A DNA stretch of 64,000 nucleotides from Saccharospirillaceae bacterium (GTDB taxonomy: Bacteria; Pseudomonadota; Gammaproteobacteria; Pseudomonadales; Oceanobacteraceae). The translations under genes and the position numbers were made by a program. Each line of letters opens with the position of its first letter. Positions within the stretch are counted from its first letter, which is position 1. Of this stretch, positions 32,128 to 41,539 are shown in pieces. The stretch spans positions 31,665 through 95,664 of the forward strand of contig JAJOJJ010000009.1 of NCBI GenBank assembly GCA_021208685.1. Reading direction: 5' to 3'. Under the pieces are notes generated by a model that ran no database searches, had not been told where the DNA came from, and saw nothing but the letters and a program-made list of their open reading frames with translations.

Positions 32128-33405
32128 ATGGCTGACAAAAAAGCAACACTGAAAGTTGACGGCATAGAAGAAACTCTGGAACTTCCGGTTTACGAAGGCT
32201 CCATCGGACCTGATGTTGTCGACGTTCGCAGCCTCTCCGGCAAAGGCCTGTTTACCTACGATCCGGGTTTCATGTCGACCGCCGCAACTGAGTCAAAAAT
32301 TACCTATATCGACGGCGCTGCCGGTGTTCTGCTGCACCGTGGTTACCCAATCGATCAACTGGCGGAAAAATCTGATTACTTAGAAACCTGTTTCCTGCTG
32401 CTGCACGGCGAGCTGCCAACAGCTGAAGAAAAAGAAACATTCGTTAACACCATCAAAAACCACACTATGGTGCATGAACAGCTGAGCCATTTCTTTAATG
32501 GTTTCCGTCGTGACGCACACCCAATGGCGGTTATGTGTGGCGTTGTGGGCGCACTGTCTGCGTTTTACCACGACTCTCTCGACATTCATGACCAGCATCA
32601 TCGCGAAGTGTCCGCACACCGCCTGATCGCTAAAATGCCAACATTGGCAGCCATGGTTTATAAATATTCCATCGGCCAGCCCTTCATGTACCCGCGCAAC
32701 GATCTGAGCTACTCAGAGAACTTCCTGCACATGATGTTCAACACACCGTGTGAAGAGAAGAAAATCAGCCCGGTTCTGGCTAAAGCAATGGATCGTATTT
32801 TCCTGTTGCATGCGGATCACGAACAGAATGCTTCAACGTCAACCGTGCGTCTGGCAGGTTCCACCGGTGCCAACCCATTTGCCTGTATCGCTTCCGGCAT
32901 TGCAGCACTGTGGGGGCCGGCTCACGGTGGCGCTAACGAAGCTGTACTGAACATGCTGAATGAAATCGGCGACGAGTCCAACATCGACAAATTCATCGCC
33001 AAAGCGAAAGACAAAGAAGATCCATTCCGCCTGATGGGCTTCGGTCACCGCGTTTATAAGAACTTCGACCCTCGTGCGAAAGTCATGAAACAAACCTGTG
33101 ACGAAGTTCTGGCCGAACTGGGCATGGAAGATGATCCTCTGCTGAAGATCGCCATGAAACTGGAAAAAATCGCTACTGAAGACGAATACTTCGTGAAACG
33201 TGGTCTGTATCCGAACGTAGACTTCTACTCCGGTATCATCCTGAAAGCGATTGGCATTCCAACAGAAATGTTCACCGTTATCTTCGCCACCGGCCGTACC
33301 CCGGGCTGGATTGCACACTGGAACGAAATGATCAGCAGCGATTATCGTATTGGTCGTCCGCGTCAGCTGTACACTGGCCATCCAAAACGCGACTATCCGG
33401 GCTAA
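32128..33405 (+). CDS. gltA: Citrate synthase (type II)
   Basis: The 425-residue product condenses oxaloacetate with acetyl-CoA. Catalytic histidines and aspartate lie in [27 protein letters not shown] and [10 protein letters not shown]. Length and the N-terminal small domain are those of hexameric, NADH-sensitive Gram-negative citrate synthases. AGGAGG precedes the ATG. It is divergent from sdhC and followed by a strong terminator. Confidence 0.98.
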   Translation: MADKKATLKVDGIEETLELPVYEGSIGPDVVDVRSLSGKGLFTYDPGFMSTAATESKITYIDGAAGVLLHRGYPIDQLAEKSDYLETCFLLLHGELPTAEEKETFVNTIKNHTMVHEQLSHFFNGFRRDAHPMAVMCGVVGALSAFYHDSLDIHDQHHREVSAHRLIAKMPTLAAMVYKYSIGQPFMYPRNDLSYSENFLHMMFNTPCEEKKISPVLAKAMDRIFLLHADHEQNASTSTVRLAGSTGANPFACIASGIAALWGPAHGGANEAVLNMLNEIGDESNIDKFIAKAKDKEDPFRLMGFGHRVYKNFDPRAKVMKQTCDEVLAELGMEDDPLLKIAMKLEKIATEDEYFVKRGLYPNVDFYSGIILKAIGIPTEMFTVIFATGRTPGWIAHWNEMISSDYRIGRPRQLYTGHPKRDYPG

Positions 33406-33418
33406 TCGGTCAGTTTAT

Positions 33419-33446
33419 AAAAGCCGCTCACTGAGCGGCTTTTTTA
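33419..33446 (+). terminator. Rho-independent terminator after gltA
   Basis: AAGCCGCT and AGCGGCTT form a stem with a short loop and a following T run, 13 bp past the gltA stop. Confidence 0.88.
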
Positions 33447-33467
33447 TGGCGGCGAAAGGAGAATTCA

Positions 33468-34343
33468 ATGGCAACACTGGCATTTATCGGACTTGGTAAT
33501 ATGGGTTACCCGATGGCGGGCCACCTTGCCAATCGTGGTCATGAACTCAGAATTTACAACCGCACCCAAGAGAAGCAGCGCCAGTGGCTCAGTGAATTCC
33601 GTGGCCTCGGATTCCCGGACATTGCAACAACGGTCAGCGATTGTGATGCCGTTATCCTCTGCGTCGGGCGGGATGACGATGTCCGCGACCTGCTAACCGG
33701 GCAGCACAAAGCTATGGCCGCCATGCGCCCGGGCACACTGATCATTGACCACACAACGACATCCGCAGCGCTGGCCGAAGAAATGGCCTCTGTTGCGCAG
33801 CAATCCGGACTGCGTTTTGCTGATGCTCCGGTATCCGGTGGCCAACAGGGTGCGATCAATGGCCAGCTCAGCCTGATGGTCGGTTGCCAGGAGGATGACT
33901 ACCGCGAGATTCAGCAGCTGACCTCCCCCTATACGCGCAAGATTGAACGCATGGGTGACATTGGTGCGGGTCAGAAGACCAAAATGGTGAACCAGATTTG
34001 TGTCGCCGGACTGATACAGGCTCTGGCTGAAGGATTACATTTTGCCGAACAGGCGGGTCTGGACCGCAGCAAAGTGATGAGCGTGATCTCTCAGGGTGCC
34101 GCCGGAAGCTGGCAGATGAGCAACCGCCATCAGACCATGATCAACGGCGAATACCACCATGGCTTTGCCATCGACTGGATGCGTAAAGATCTGGACATCT
34201 GCCTGCAAGAAGCGCAGCTCAATGGCAGCGATATTCCGGTCACCAGACTGGTCAATGAGTACTACCGGGAGCTGCAGAGCATGGGAGCCGGCAGACTGGA
34301 TACCTCTGCCCTGCTTTTGCGCCTTCAGCAACAGAAGAACTGA
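33468..34343 (+). CDS. 3-hydroxyisobutyrate / tartronate semialdehyde reductase-family dehydrogenase
   Basis: The 291-residue protein has the NAD(P) loop FIGLGNMGYPMAGHLANRGH, the substrate-binding DAPVSGGQQGAINGQL and the catalytic lysine in GQKTKMVNQ, all standard for beta-hydroxyacid dehydrogenases (GarR/GlxR/MmsB). The exact substrate cannot be told from sequence. It stands alone after gltA, with a good Shine-Dalgarno (AAAGGAGA). Confidence 0.88.
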   Translation: MATLAFIGLGNMGYPMAGHLANRGHELRIYNRTQEKQRQWLSEFRGLGFPDIATTVSDCDAVILCVGRDDDVRDLLTGQHKAMAAMRPGTLIIDHTTTSAALAEEMASVAQQSGLRFADAPVSGGQQGAINGQLSLMVGCQEDDYREIQQLTSPYTRKIERMGDIGAGQKTKMVNQICVAGLIQALAEGLHFAEQAGLDRSKVMSVISQGAAGSWQMSNRHQTMINGEYHHGFAIDWMRKDLDICLQEAQLNGSDIPVTRLVNEYYRELQSMGAGRLDTSALLLRLQQQKN

Positions 34344-34409
34344 GGCAATCAACAGGCAACCTGCCAATTCTCATCTATGCTTGAAGGAATTAACGGAACG
34401 GGAACCGGC

Positions 34410-34988
34410 ATGAGCCATCAACAACGCCACACCCTGGGCGGATACAGGAAAAGCGAGCAGGACATCGACTGGAGCCAGATTGGTGAAACACTCACTATGC
34501 TGGCGCTCGCCGTTGCTCAGATTGATTCATCGCTGCACGAAGGCAACCAATCCATTAACAAACTGACAACCAGCTTCACCGCCATGGCAGACAATTCGCA
34601 AAAGCTGCTGCAATTGGCCGCCTCCGCAGACAGCGGCATGACACCCGAAGCAGGGCAGATTGCGTCTGAGCTGCAACAGGAAATCCAGCAGGCAATCATT
34701 GCCTTTCAGTTTTATGACCGACTGACGCAACGCCTTGAACACGTTGGCGACAGCCTCGAACGGATGGGCCATTTAATTGCCGATGCCAAACAGCGCTACC
34801 AGTCCGGGGCCTGGAATGGTTTACAGAAGCACATCAAAAGCAATTACAGCATGGAGGCCGAACGCATTATGTTTGAGCACATTATGGCCGGCCATTCTGT
34901 TACCGAAGCGCTGGAAATCTATCGCCATCACTTTGACAAGCAGGCACAGGACAACTTCAGCACCAACGACGATATCGAGTTTTTCTGA
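34410..34988 (+). CDS. Unrecognised helical protein with FQFYDRLTQRLEHV motif
   Basis: I do not recognise this 192-residue protein. It looks soluble and almost entirely helical, without signal peptide or membrane segment. The most distinctive part is AIIAFQFYDRLTQRLEHVGDSLERMG near residues 95-120. A long helix containing the FQ-DR-TQ pattern recalls four-helix chemotaxis phosphatase-like proteins only loosely. The ATG at 34410 has GGAACGGGAACC upstream and is preferred to 34377. CheV and EAL-HDOD genes lie 1-3 kb away, so a signalling role is possible but unproven. Confidence 0.65.
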   Translation: MSHQQRHTLGGYRKSEQDIDWSQIGETLTMLALAVAQIDSSLHEGNQSINKLTTSFTAMADNSQKLLQLAASADSGMTPEAGQIASELQQEIQQAIIAFQFYDRLTQRLEHVGDSLERMGHLIADAKQRYQSGAWNGLQKHIKSNYSMEAERIMFEHIMAGHSVTEALEIYRHHFDKQAQDNFSTNDDIEFF

Positions 34989-34996
34989 TTCCACGC

Positions 34997-35797
34997 TCAG
35001 GATTTAAAGCGTTCGACCAATTCGTCACCGATATTCAGCACCTGTATGCCTGAAACCAGAGCGTTCTGACCAAACAGAATCTTCCCCTCAATACGACAAA
35101 GTTCTTTCAACGCATCCAGCACATCCGCCTCCCGCTCCAGCGTATCCATATTGCGTGTCGGGATCACGCAGCGCTGACAGGGTTTACGGATATCCAGCAT
35201 ACCGTCTTTATGCATCAGAGATTGCCATTCACGCTCGGCAAAGACAGCGCTGCCTGCCACCACCACGTTTGGCCGGAAACGCTCCATTGGCAGTTCACGA
35301 CCCACGCGTTCAGAGATCGCCCCGAGGCTGCTTTCAGCCGCCACCAGCACAGGAAAGCCATCCGCAAAGCCGACCCACTGTCCCGGTTCGGCATAGCGTA
35401 AATCGACCTGACGCCGACTGTCAGCCGGTAACCGTACCAGTCGGCAAGTGATTCCTAATACAGCAGAAAACCAGGCCGCAGCGTCATCACCGCAATCGTC
35501 TGCGGGCAGCGTATCACTCCAGACGGTCACCGTGCGCATGGCAGCCGCCGTACCGTGCAACGACACTTCAAGTGTCTGCTTGCCGCGAAAAGAGACCGTC
35601 AGTACCGAGCCGCTCAATTGCGGATAAATATGAGCCATCTCCGGTTGCTGACGCTGAGTAATAAACTGTCCTTGCTCATCCACCAGCAGGAAACGGCGAT
35701 CACCGACCGGCCCATAGTCGTCAAATACCAGTTGCTGCACTTCAACCGGTGCACAGGACTTGATCGGGTAAATAAATAAGCGGGAAACCGTTGGCAT
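34997..35797 (-). CDS. MOSC-domain protein (YcbX-like)
   Basis: The 266-residue protein has an N-terminal MOSC beta-barrel (SRLFIYPIKSCAPVEVQQL) and a C-terminal MOSC domain with the conserved cysteine in KPCQRCVIPT. Such proteins bind molybdenum cofactor and often reduce N-hydroxylated compounds. Unlike E. coli YcbX there is no C-terminal ferredoxin domain, so it would need a separate electron donor. It is convergent with the preceding gene, with 8 bp between stops. Confidence 0.85.
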   Translation of the reverse strand: MPTVSRLFIYPIKSCAPVEVQQLVFDDYGPVGDRRFLLVDEQGQFITQRQQPEMAHIYPQLSGSVLTVSFRGKQTLEVSLHGTAAAMRTVTVWSDTLPADDCGDDAAAWFSAVLGITCRLVRLPADSRRQVDLRYAEPGQWVGFADGFPVLVAAESSLGAISERVGRELPMERFRPNVVVAGSAVFAEREWQSLMHKDGMLDIRKPCQRCVIPTRNMDTLEREADVLDALKELCRIEGKILFGQNALVSGIQVLNIGDELVERFKS

Positions 35798-35893
35798 ATG
35801 CTCTCCTTGTTGGGGTTCACTCTAATGGATAGACCCGCAACAAACAACAGACTCAATACCGCAGCAAACCGACCTAAAACGATCAGGCAGGCA

Positions 35894-35920
35894 ATAAAAA
35901 AGCGCCGCGAAGGCGCCTTT
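35894..35920 (-). terminator. Rho-independent terminator after cheV
   Basis: On the minus strand AAGGCGCC-TTCG-CGGCGCTTTTTT forms a stem with a UUCG-type tetraloop and a T run, about 20 bp past the cheV stop. Confidence 0.82.
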
Positions 35921-35940
35921 GAACCAGTGTCAGCCAGCGA

Positions 35941-36891
35941 TCATTCCGGCCGGGGTGGCATTTTCATTTTTTCCCGCATTAACCGCTGCACTTCTTTGGC
36001 CATCGCTTCCGGCGCAAATTTGGATAAAAAGCCATTGCATCCGACTTTTTCAACCATGGCTTTGTTAAAATTACCGGACAGGGAGGTATGCAAAATAATG
36101 AAGGTTTCTTTTAATTCAGAATCCCGGCGGATTTCCGTAGTCAGCATATAGCCGTCCATTTCCGGCATTTCCGCATCGGTGATAATCATCACCAGATTAT
36201 TGTTGATATCGCGGCCTTCTTCCTTCCAGTGCATCAGCAACTGATAGGCTTCCAGACCATTATGGGCCTCAATAATATTCAGCCCCATGGGTTCCAGTAC
36301 CTGACGCATCTGCTGAATAGCAACATGCGAATCATCAACAATAAGAATGTCTTTACCCCGGACCCTTTCCAGCAACTCATTATCGTAAGCATCGGCTGAC
36401 AACACCGAGTTATAAGGTGCAATTTCGGCCAGTACTTTTTCAACGTCAATAATTTCAACAATGCGGTCATCGATGCGGGTAATCGCCGTCAGATAGTGCT
36501 GGCGCCCTGCCCCTCCCGGAGGCGGAAGAATCTCGCTCCAGTTCATATTAACAATACGGTCAACGCCGCCCACCAAAAACGCCTGCACCGTCATGTTGTA
36601 TTCCGTCACAATGATGGTGGCCTCTTCTTCATTGAGTTTCAGCGGCCCCATCTGGATAGCATGACGCAGATCGACAACAGGGACAGTCTGACCGCGCAAA
36701 TGGGTAACTCCGCGCACCACCGGATGACGGTCAGGAATACGGGTCAGACGCGGCATGCGCATAACCTCCTGCACCTTAAATACGTTGATGGCAAAGTGCT
36801 GTGAGCCTCCGAGATGAAACAACAGCAGTTCCAGCCGGTTTTGCCCAACCAGCTTGGTACGGGCATCAACACTACTCAGAACCCCGCTCAT
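35941..36891 (-). CDS. cheV: Chemotaxis coupling protein CheV
   Basis: The 316-residue protein joins a CheW-like domain (residues about 15-165, with INVFKVQEVMRMPRLTRIP and RGVTHLRGQTVPVVDLR) to a response-regulator receiver domain (KDILIVDDSHVA, phospho-acceptor Asp in IITDAEMPEMDGY, conserved Lys in FLSKF). It couples chemoreceptors to CheA and adapts by phosphorylation. The ATG at 36891 has TTGGAG upstream. It is divergent from an EAL-HDOD gene. Confidence 0.94.
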   Translation of the reverse strand: MSGVLSSVDARTKLVGQNRLELLLFHLGGSQHFAINVFKVQEVMRMPRLTRIPDRHPVVRGVTHLRGQTVPVVDLRHAIQMGPLKLNEEEATIIVTEYNMTVQAFLVGGVDRIVNMNWSEILPPPGGAGRQHYLTAITRIDDRIVEIIDVEKVLAEIAPYNSVLSADAYDNELLERVRGKDILIVDDSHVAIQQMRQVLEPMGLNIIEAHNGLEAYQLLMHWKEEGRDINNNLVMIITDAEMPEMDGYMLTTEIRRDSELKETFIILHTSLSGNFNKAMVEKVGCNGFLSKFAPEAMAKEVQRLMREKMKMPPRPE

Positions 36892-36990
36892 ATCACACTC
36901 CAATAACCGTTCTTTACCAAAGTGTAGTCAAGGGCAATAAAAACGCATGGAAATAGTGTCTACAATTGGAGGATGAATCGGGGGCATCGT

Positions 36991-38220
36991 ATGGACAAAA
37001 ATGATCCACCACTGCTGGCACGTCAGCCTATTCTGGACTCCGGCCTGCAGGTGGTGGGCTATGAGTTGTTGTGTCGTCCGATGCCACAGGACACGCTTGC
37101 CTGGCAGAATGAGCATGGCGACCATGCCACCAGCGAGGTGTTAATCAGCGCATTCAATGATATTGGTATCGATCTGGTGACCGGAGGTCTGCCAGCGTTT
37201 ATCAATTTCACCAGCCACTGGCTGCACCATCCGCCCATCATGCCCGCCGACAGTATTGTCGCCGAATTGCTGGAATATATACCGCCCAACGACGCCAATC
37301 TGGCGGCATTACGCCGACTGAAAAAGCTGCACTATAAAATTGCGCTGGACGATTATGACGGTGATGAACGTCAGGCGGCTCTGTTTCCGTTGATCGATAT
37401 TGTTAAAGTCGATATCCGCCGCCTGCCGGATCTGAACAGTTTGCCCGCTCTGATTGAGAAATACCGGTCGTTCAACCTGCAATGGCTGGCAGAAAAAGTA
37501 GAGACGCAGGAAGAATACCTGCGCTGCAGAGACGCTGGCTGCACCCTGTTTCAGGGGTATTTTTTCAGTCATCCCGCCAATGTCTACGGTAAACGCCTGC
37601 CTGATAGTCAGCTTGCTGTCCTGCAACTGCTGCAGGTTCTTAACGATAAAGACAGCCGACTGGAAGACGTCGCCGATATTCTGCAAACCGATCCGCAACT
37701 GAGCTATAAACTGCTGCAAATGGTTAACTCCGCGGCCGTCGGCATTGCCCGGCAGATTACCTCGGTATCGAGGGCCATTGTCATTGTCGGTCTGGACCGG
37801 TTACGGGCCTGGTCTAACCTGATTGCTCTCGGACGCCTGCAGGATAAACCCGCCGTCTTACGCGAACAGGCGGTAGTAAGAGCCCTGATGTGCAAATCGC
37901 TGGTGTTTTCCTGGCCCGATCTGGACGAAGAAACCGCTTTTACCCTCGGCCTGTTTTCATTGCTGGATGCGTTTCTGGACCAGCCACTGCAAGACATCTG
38001 TGAGCGACTGCGTCTGCCAGCCGACCTGAGTGCTGCCCTGACGAATCATCAGGGCGACTATGGTTTTATTCTGGCAACCGCAGTGCGGATGGAAAAAGGG
38101 CAATGGCACGCCATTGACTGGAATGTTCTGCAAGGGATGGGCGTCAGCCCGGCCCAGCTCGAATGGCATTATCTGAATGCCCTGCAAACCGCCAGGGGGC
38201 TGCTGCAGAGCACTGACTGA
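36991..38220 (+). CDS. EAL-HDOD signalling protein
   Basis: The 409-residue product has an N-terminal EAL-like domain (about 10-200) and a C-terminal HDOD domain (about 205-390, with ILQTDPQLSYKLLQMVNSAA). In place of EAL it reads ELL (GYELLCRP), and the loop expected as EITE reads LLEYI, so hydrolysis of cyclic-di-GMP is unlikely and the domain may only bind or interact. Such proteins regulate motility and biofilm in Vibrio and Xanthomonas. The start at 36991 has GGGGG 6 bp upstream; an alternative ATG is at 36973. It converges on the FGGY kinase with 2 bp between stops. Confidence 0.88.
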   Translation: MDKNDPPLLARQPILDSGLQVVGYELLCRPMPQDTLAWQNEHGDHATSEVLISAFNDIGIDLVTGGLPAFINFTSHWLHHPPIMPADSIVAELLEYIPPNDANLAALRRLKKLHYKIALDDYDGDERQAALFPLIDIVKVDIRRLPDLNSLPALIEKYRSFNLQWLAEKVETQEEYLRCRDAGCTLFQGYFFSHPANVYGKRLPDSQLAVLQLLQVLNDKDSRLEDVADILQTDPQLSYKLLQMVNSAAVGIARQITSVSRAIVIVGLDRLRAWSNLIALGRLQDKPAVLREQAVVRALMCKSLVFSWPDLDEETAFTLGLFSLLDAFLDQPLQDICERLRLPADLSAALTNHQGDYGFILATAVRMEKGQWHAIDWNVLQGMGVSPAQLEWHYLNALQTARGLLQSTD

Positions 38221-38222
38221 CC

Positions 38223-39782
38223 TTACTGCGGGTATCCTGTTATATCGCGGATACTCTGGTACAGAGGCTTCATGCGTTTGTACATTTTACGGTAGACCTC
38301 TTTGTAAAGACGGTCATACAGTCTTACCGTTTTAAATTCCGGTTCAAAGACCTGCCCGACACGGGTCATCTTCATGATGGCCGTACGGTAATCCGGATAA
38401 AGCCCCAGGCCAACGGCGCAGTTAATCGCTGCTCCCAGACCTGACGTTTCGCTGGTATGAGGGCGCTCTGCGGTCATGCCGAAAATATCCGCCGTCAGCT
38501 GCATGGCCGCATCACTCTGCGAACCACCACCCGACACCCGCAAACGGGTAACAGGCACGCCGCTGCGCTTCTCGATTTGTTCTTTGCCCTGACGCAGTTC
38601 ATACGCCAGACCTTCGAGAATGGCGCGGTAAATATGCGCACGCTTATGCACATCGCCAAAACCGATTAAGGCCCCCTTGCCTTCCGGGCCCGGCTGACGC
38701 ACGCCCGGTGACCAATACGGCTGCATCATCAGCCCCATGGAACCGGCAGGCACCTGATTCACCAGCTCGTCAAACAACTGCTCAGGCTCAACACCACGCT
38801 CAGCGGCCAACCGCTGTTCGTTATGCGCCAACTCTTCCTTGAACCAGCTCACCATCCAGAAACCACGGTAAATCATCATTTCGGTGTTGTAATGACCCGG
38901 AATAGCGGCGGTATACGGCGGAATAAACGGAATGGTTTCAATGTATTTTGCCGTGGTTGTATTGATGGTTGCAGTGGTGCCATAACTCAGACAACCGATA
39001 TGAGCATCCAGACCACCAGCGCCCATCACTTCGCAGGCTTTGTCCGAGGCGGCTGCAATCATTGGCAATCCGGCAGGCAAGCCGGTCAGCGCTGCCGCCG
39101 CCGCAGAAATCTGCCCCAGCGGTTCGCCCGGAGAAACCAGTTCCGGCATCATCTCACGGGTTGCAGACAGCAGTTTCCATTTAAGATCGGAAGGCCTGGC
39201 CCACTGCTGACGTTTGTAATCGTAGGGTAAGTAACCAACGATGGAACCCGCCGAATCTTTTAACTCCCCACTCAGGCAATAGGTCAGCCAGGCCGACAGA
39301 TTCACGTAATAACGGGTTTTTGCCCAGACATCCGGCTCGTGCTGTGCGATCCAGTTATCCCGTGCTTTGGCACGCATCTCGCGGATTAAATGACTCAGTC
39401 CCAGAGTCTTAATCAAAACACCCCAAAGACCGCCCACCGGAGTTTCCACCGCCGCCTGACGCTGGTCCATCCAGACAATCGCCGGACGTAACGGCTGAAA
39501 ATGCTCATCAAGATTAATCATGGTATAGCGCTGCGTTGTCAGCGACACACCGCGGATCTGATCCGGCATTACCTTGCCCTGCGCCCATAAGCGCCTGAAG
39601 GCTTCCTGAAGATTGTCCCAGTAATAACCGGCGTCCTGCTCAGCCCAGCCCGGATGACGGGAAAAGTACGGTTCAATGGTGACTTTGCTTTTGGCAACCT
39701 CGTTACCCTGCTGATCAAATACCAGCACACGTACACTTTGGGTGCCATTATCAATGGCCAGTAAATATTCCGCGTTTGCCAT
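38223..39782 (-). CDS. FGGY-family carbohydrate kinase
   Basis: The 519-residue kinase has the N-terminal ATPase motif AIDNGTQSVRVLVFDQQG, the central AASDKACEVMGAGG with SYGTTATINTTT, and the C-terminal adenosine site VSGGGSQSDAAMQL. The family phosphorylates sugars or polyols such as glycerol, xylulose or ribulose. The sequence does not reveal the substrate. It lies 88 bp downstream of the GlpD-like gene, in one direction with it and the flavoprotein gene, which suggests a glycerol-related or C3-polyol substrate. Confidence 0.87.
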   Translation of the reverse strand: MANAEYLLAIDNGTQSVRVLVFDQQGNEVAKSKVTIEPYFSRHPGWAEQDAGYYWDNLQEAFRRLWAQGKVMPDQIRGVSLTTQRYTMINLDEHFQPLRPAIVWMDQRQAAVETPVGGLWGVLIKTLGLSHLIREMRAKARDNWIAQHEPDVWAKTRYYVNLSAWLTYCLSGELKDSAGSIVGYLPYDYKRQQWARPSDLKWKLLSATREMMPELVSPGEPLGQISAAAAALTGLPAGLPMIAAASDKACEVMGAGGLDAHIGCLSYGTTATINTTTAKYIETIPFIPPYTAAIPGHYNTEMMIYRGFWMVSWFKEELAHNEQRLAAERGVEPEQLFDELVNQVPAGSMGLMMQPYWSPGVRQPGPEGKGALIGFGDVHKRAHIYRAILEGLAYELRQGKEQIEKRSGVPVTRLRVSGGGSQSDAAMQLTADIFGMTAERPHTSETSGLGAAINCAVGLGLYPDYRTAIMKMTRVGQVFEPEFKTVRLYDRLYKEVYRKMYKRMKPLYQSIRDITGYPQ

Positions 39783-39811
39783 ACTGCTGAGCTGCCTGCT
39801 TGTTTTTATCG

Positions 39812-39833
39812 CTGTGATGAAACGCCATCACAG
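39812..39833. other. Intercistronic hairpin between GlpD-like gene and FGGY kinase
   Basis: CTGTGATG and CATCACAG form a perfect 8-bp stem with a 6-base loop. There is no T run on the coding strand. It may protect the mRNA or adjust expression of the kinase relative to the upstream genes. Confidence 0.4.
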
Positions 39834-39870
39834 ACCACCCGGAACGGGCAGTCCGTTATACCGCTTATTT

Positions 39871-41466
39871 TTATTTGGGAATGCTGTAATGCTGATTCCA
39901 GATTGCTTTGTAACGCTCAAGCTCTTGCTGAAATTGAGCATCATCCCAACCCAGCTCTTCGGCGCAGACGGCACGGATTTTATCGGTAAATCCAAGACCT
40001 CCCTGCTCCAGTAATAAACCGAGACGGGTGCGGCGCAGTAATAAATCGTCCAGATGTATGACCGACTCGTTCGCCGCAGACCAGCGCAGCTCAGCCCAAA
40101 GAGTACGGCTGCCGGGAATAACCTCCAGCTCATCCTCTCTGGCCATATCCAGCAGTGCTTCGAGATCCATACCAAAATGACCACTCAGACGCTTCTGCAC
40201 ATAACCGGGCAGCGCGAGGTATTTTGTATGCGAGGAAACAGACGGCGTGAAAATCTGCGCGTCAAATTCACCGGAAGGAAAACGTTTAATGTATTGACGC
40301 GCGGCTTCGAGTGCATCGAGTGCAATCAGACGGAACGTGGTTAATTTACCACCACTGACACTGACCAGTCCGTGATCGTCCCAGACACTGTGATCGCGCT
40401 TTTCTTTTGAGGGATTCAGAGCACCGGACGATACCAGCGGGCGTACACCCGCCCAGCTGGAAATAATATCGTTCTCGGCAAGTTCCGCTTTCGGAAACTG
40501 ATAGCGGGCAACTTTCAGCAGATAATCCAACTCTGCCCGGGTCATGCTGGCTTCGCTGTTATCGATGCCATTATTATCCAGATCGGTCGTGCCGATGACG
40601 GTGCGACCTTCCCAGGGGAAAATAAAAATCGGCCGCTTATCATCCGGATGCATCGCCGTAAACGACTGGGCAACCGGCAAACGCCAGGCGGGTACGACAA
40701 TATGACTGCCGCGTGCCGGGCGTATTTTTTTTTCGTCCGTCATCTGGCCACGTAACTCATCGGCCCAGGCGCCGGTAGCGTTAATCACCACATCGGCCTT
40801 AACGTCATAACATTTACCGCTGAGCACATCTTCCACACGGGCGCCGATAACCTGTTCACCCTCTTTCAGCAACTGTTTAACGCCGACGTAATTGAGCACC
40901 ACTGCGCCGTCTTTCTGCGCTTCACGCAGCACACGAATCACCAGCCGGGCATCATCGGTCACGGCATCGGCAAACTGAGTACCGCCAATTAATTCATGCT
41001 CATTCAGCAACGGACTCAGATACTCAAAATCATCGCGCTTAAAGTATTGACGGTAGCGTTTACCGGCAAAAAAATCGTAAATACGCAGCAAGGTATTGAA
41101 CACGAAAGGACCAGGAAAACCGCCTTTATAATGCGCCATCAGATAACCCATCTGATCAACCAGACCCGGCGCTTCGGTCATCAGCCGTTCACGTTCCTGC
41201 ACCGAATGCATGGTGGTTTTTACATCACCGGCAGCAATATAACGCAATCCGCCATGCACCATTTTGGATGAACGGCTGGATGTACCCCAGGCAAAATCCT
41301 GCCGCTCCAGCAGCAGCACGCTCAACCCGCGACGCGCAGCCTCACGGGCAATACCCGCGCCGGTAATTCCGCCACCAGCCACGATTACGTCCCAGTGCTG
41401 CGCGGCACTCTGTAATTGTTCCAGCTGATATTCCCGCTGCCCTGGTGCCCATGCTGTGTGCGACAT
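39871..41466 (-). CDS. FAD-dependent glycerol-3-phosphate dehydrogenase-like protein
   Basis: The 531-residue flavoprotein begins with the FAD loop IVAGGGITGAGIAREAARRG followed by GTSSRSSKMVHGGLRYI, and has GRTVIGTTDLD and SVSGGKLTTFRL, all characteristic of GlpD/GlpA. It probably oxidises glycerol-3-phosphate to dihydroxyacetone phosphate at the membrane. It differs from the main GlpD in its genomic context, between an alkyl-DHAP-synthase-like gene and an FGGY kinase, and may be a paralogue. The start at 41466 gives MSHTAWAPGQ. Confidence 0.88.
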   Translation of the reverse strand: MSHTAWAPGQREYQLEQLQSAAQHWDVIVAGGGITGAGIAREAARRGLSVLLLERQDFAWGTSSRSSKMVHGGLRYIAAGDVKTTMHSVQERERLMTEAPGLVDQMGYLMAHYKGGFPGPFVFNTLLRIYDFFAGKRYRQYFKRDDFEYLSPLLNEHELIGGTQFADAVTDDARLVIRVLREAQKDGAVVLNYVGVKQLLKEGEQVIGARVEDVLSGKCYDVKADVVINATGAWADELRGQMTDEKKIRPARGSHIVVPAWRLPVAQSFTAMHPDDKRPIFIFPWEGRTVIGTTDLDNNGIDNSEASMTRAELDYLLKVARYQFPKAELAENDIISSWAGVRPLVSSGALNPSKEKRDHSVWDDHGLVSVSGGKLTTFRLIALDALEAARQYIKRFPSGEFDAQIFTPSVSSHTKYLALPGYVQKRLSGHFGMDLEALLDMAREDELEVIPGSRTLWAELRWSAANESVIHLDDLLLRRTRLGLLLEQGGLGFTDKIRAVCAEELGWDDAQFQQELERYKAIWNQHYSIPK

Positions 41467-41539
41467 ACTGCTCTTGTTTCCTGTATGGCGGTTGCTGATG
41501 ATCATGTTGATGAGAATGTAGTTATCAGGCCCTGAGTTT

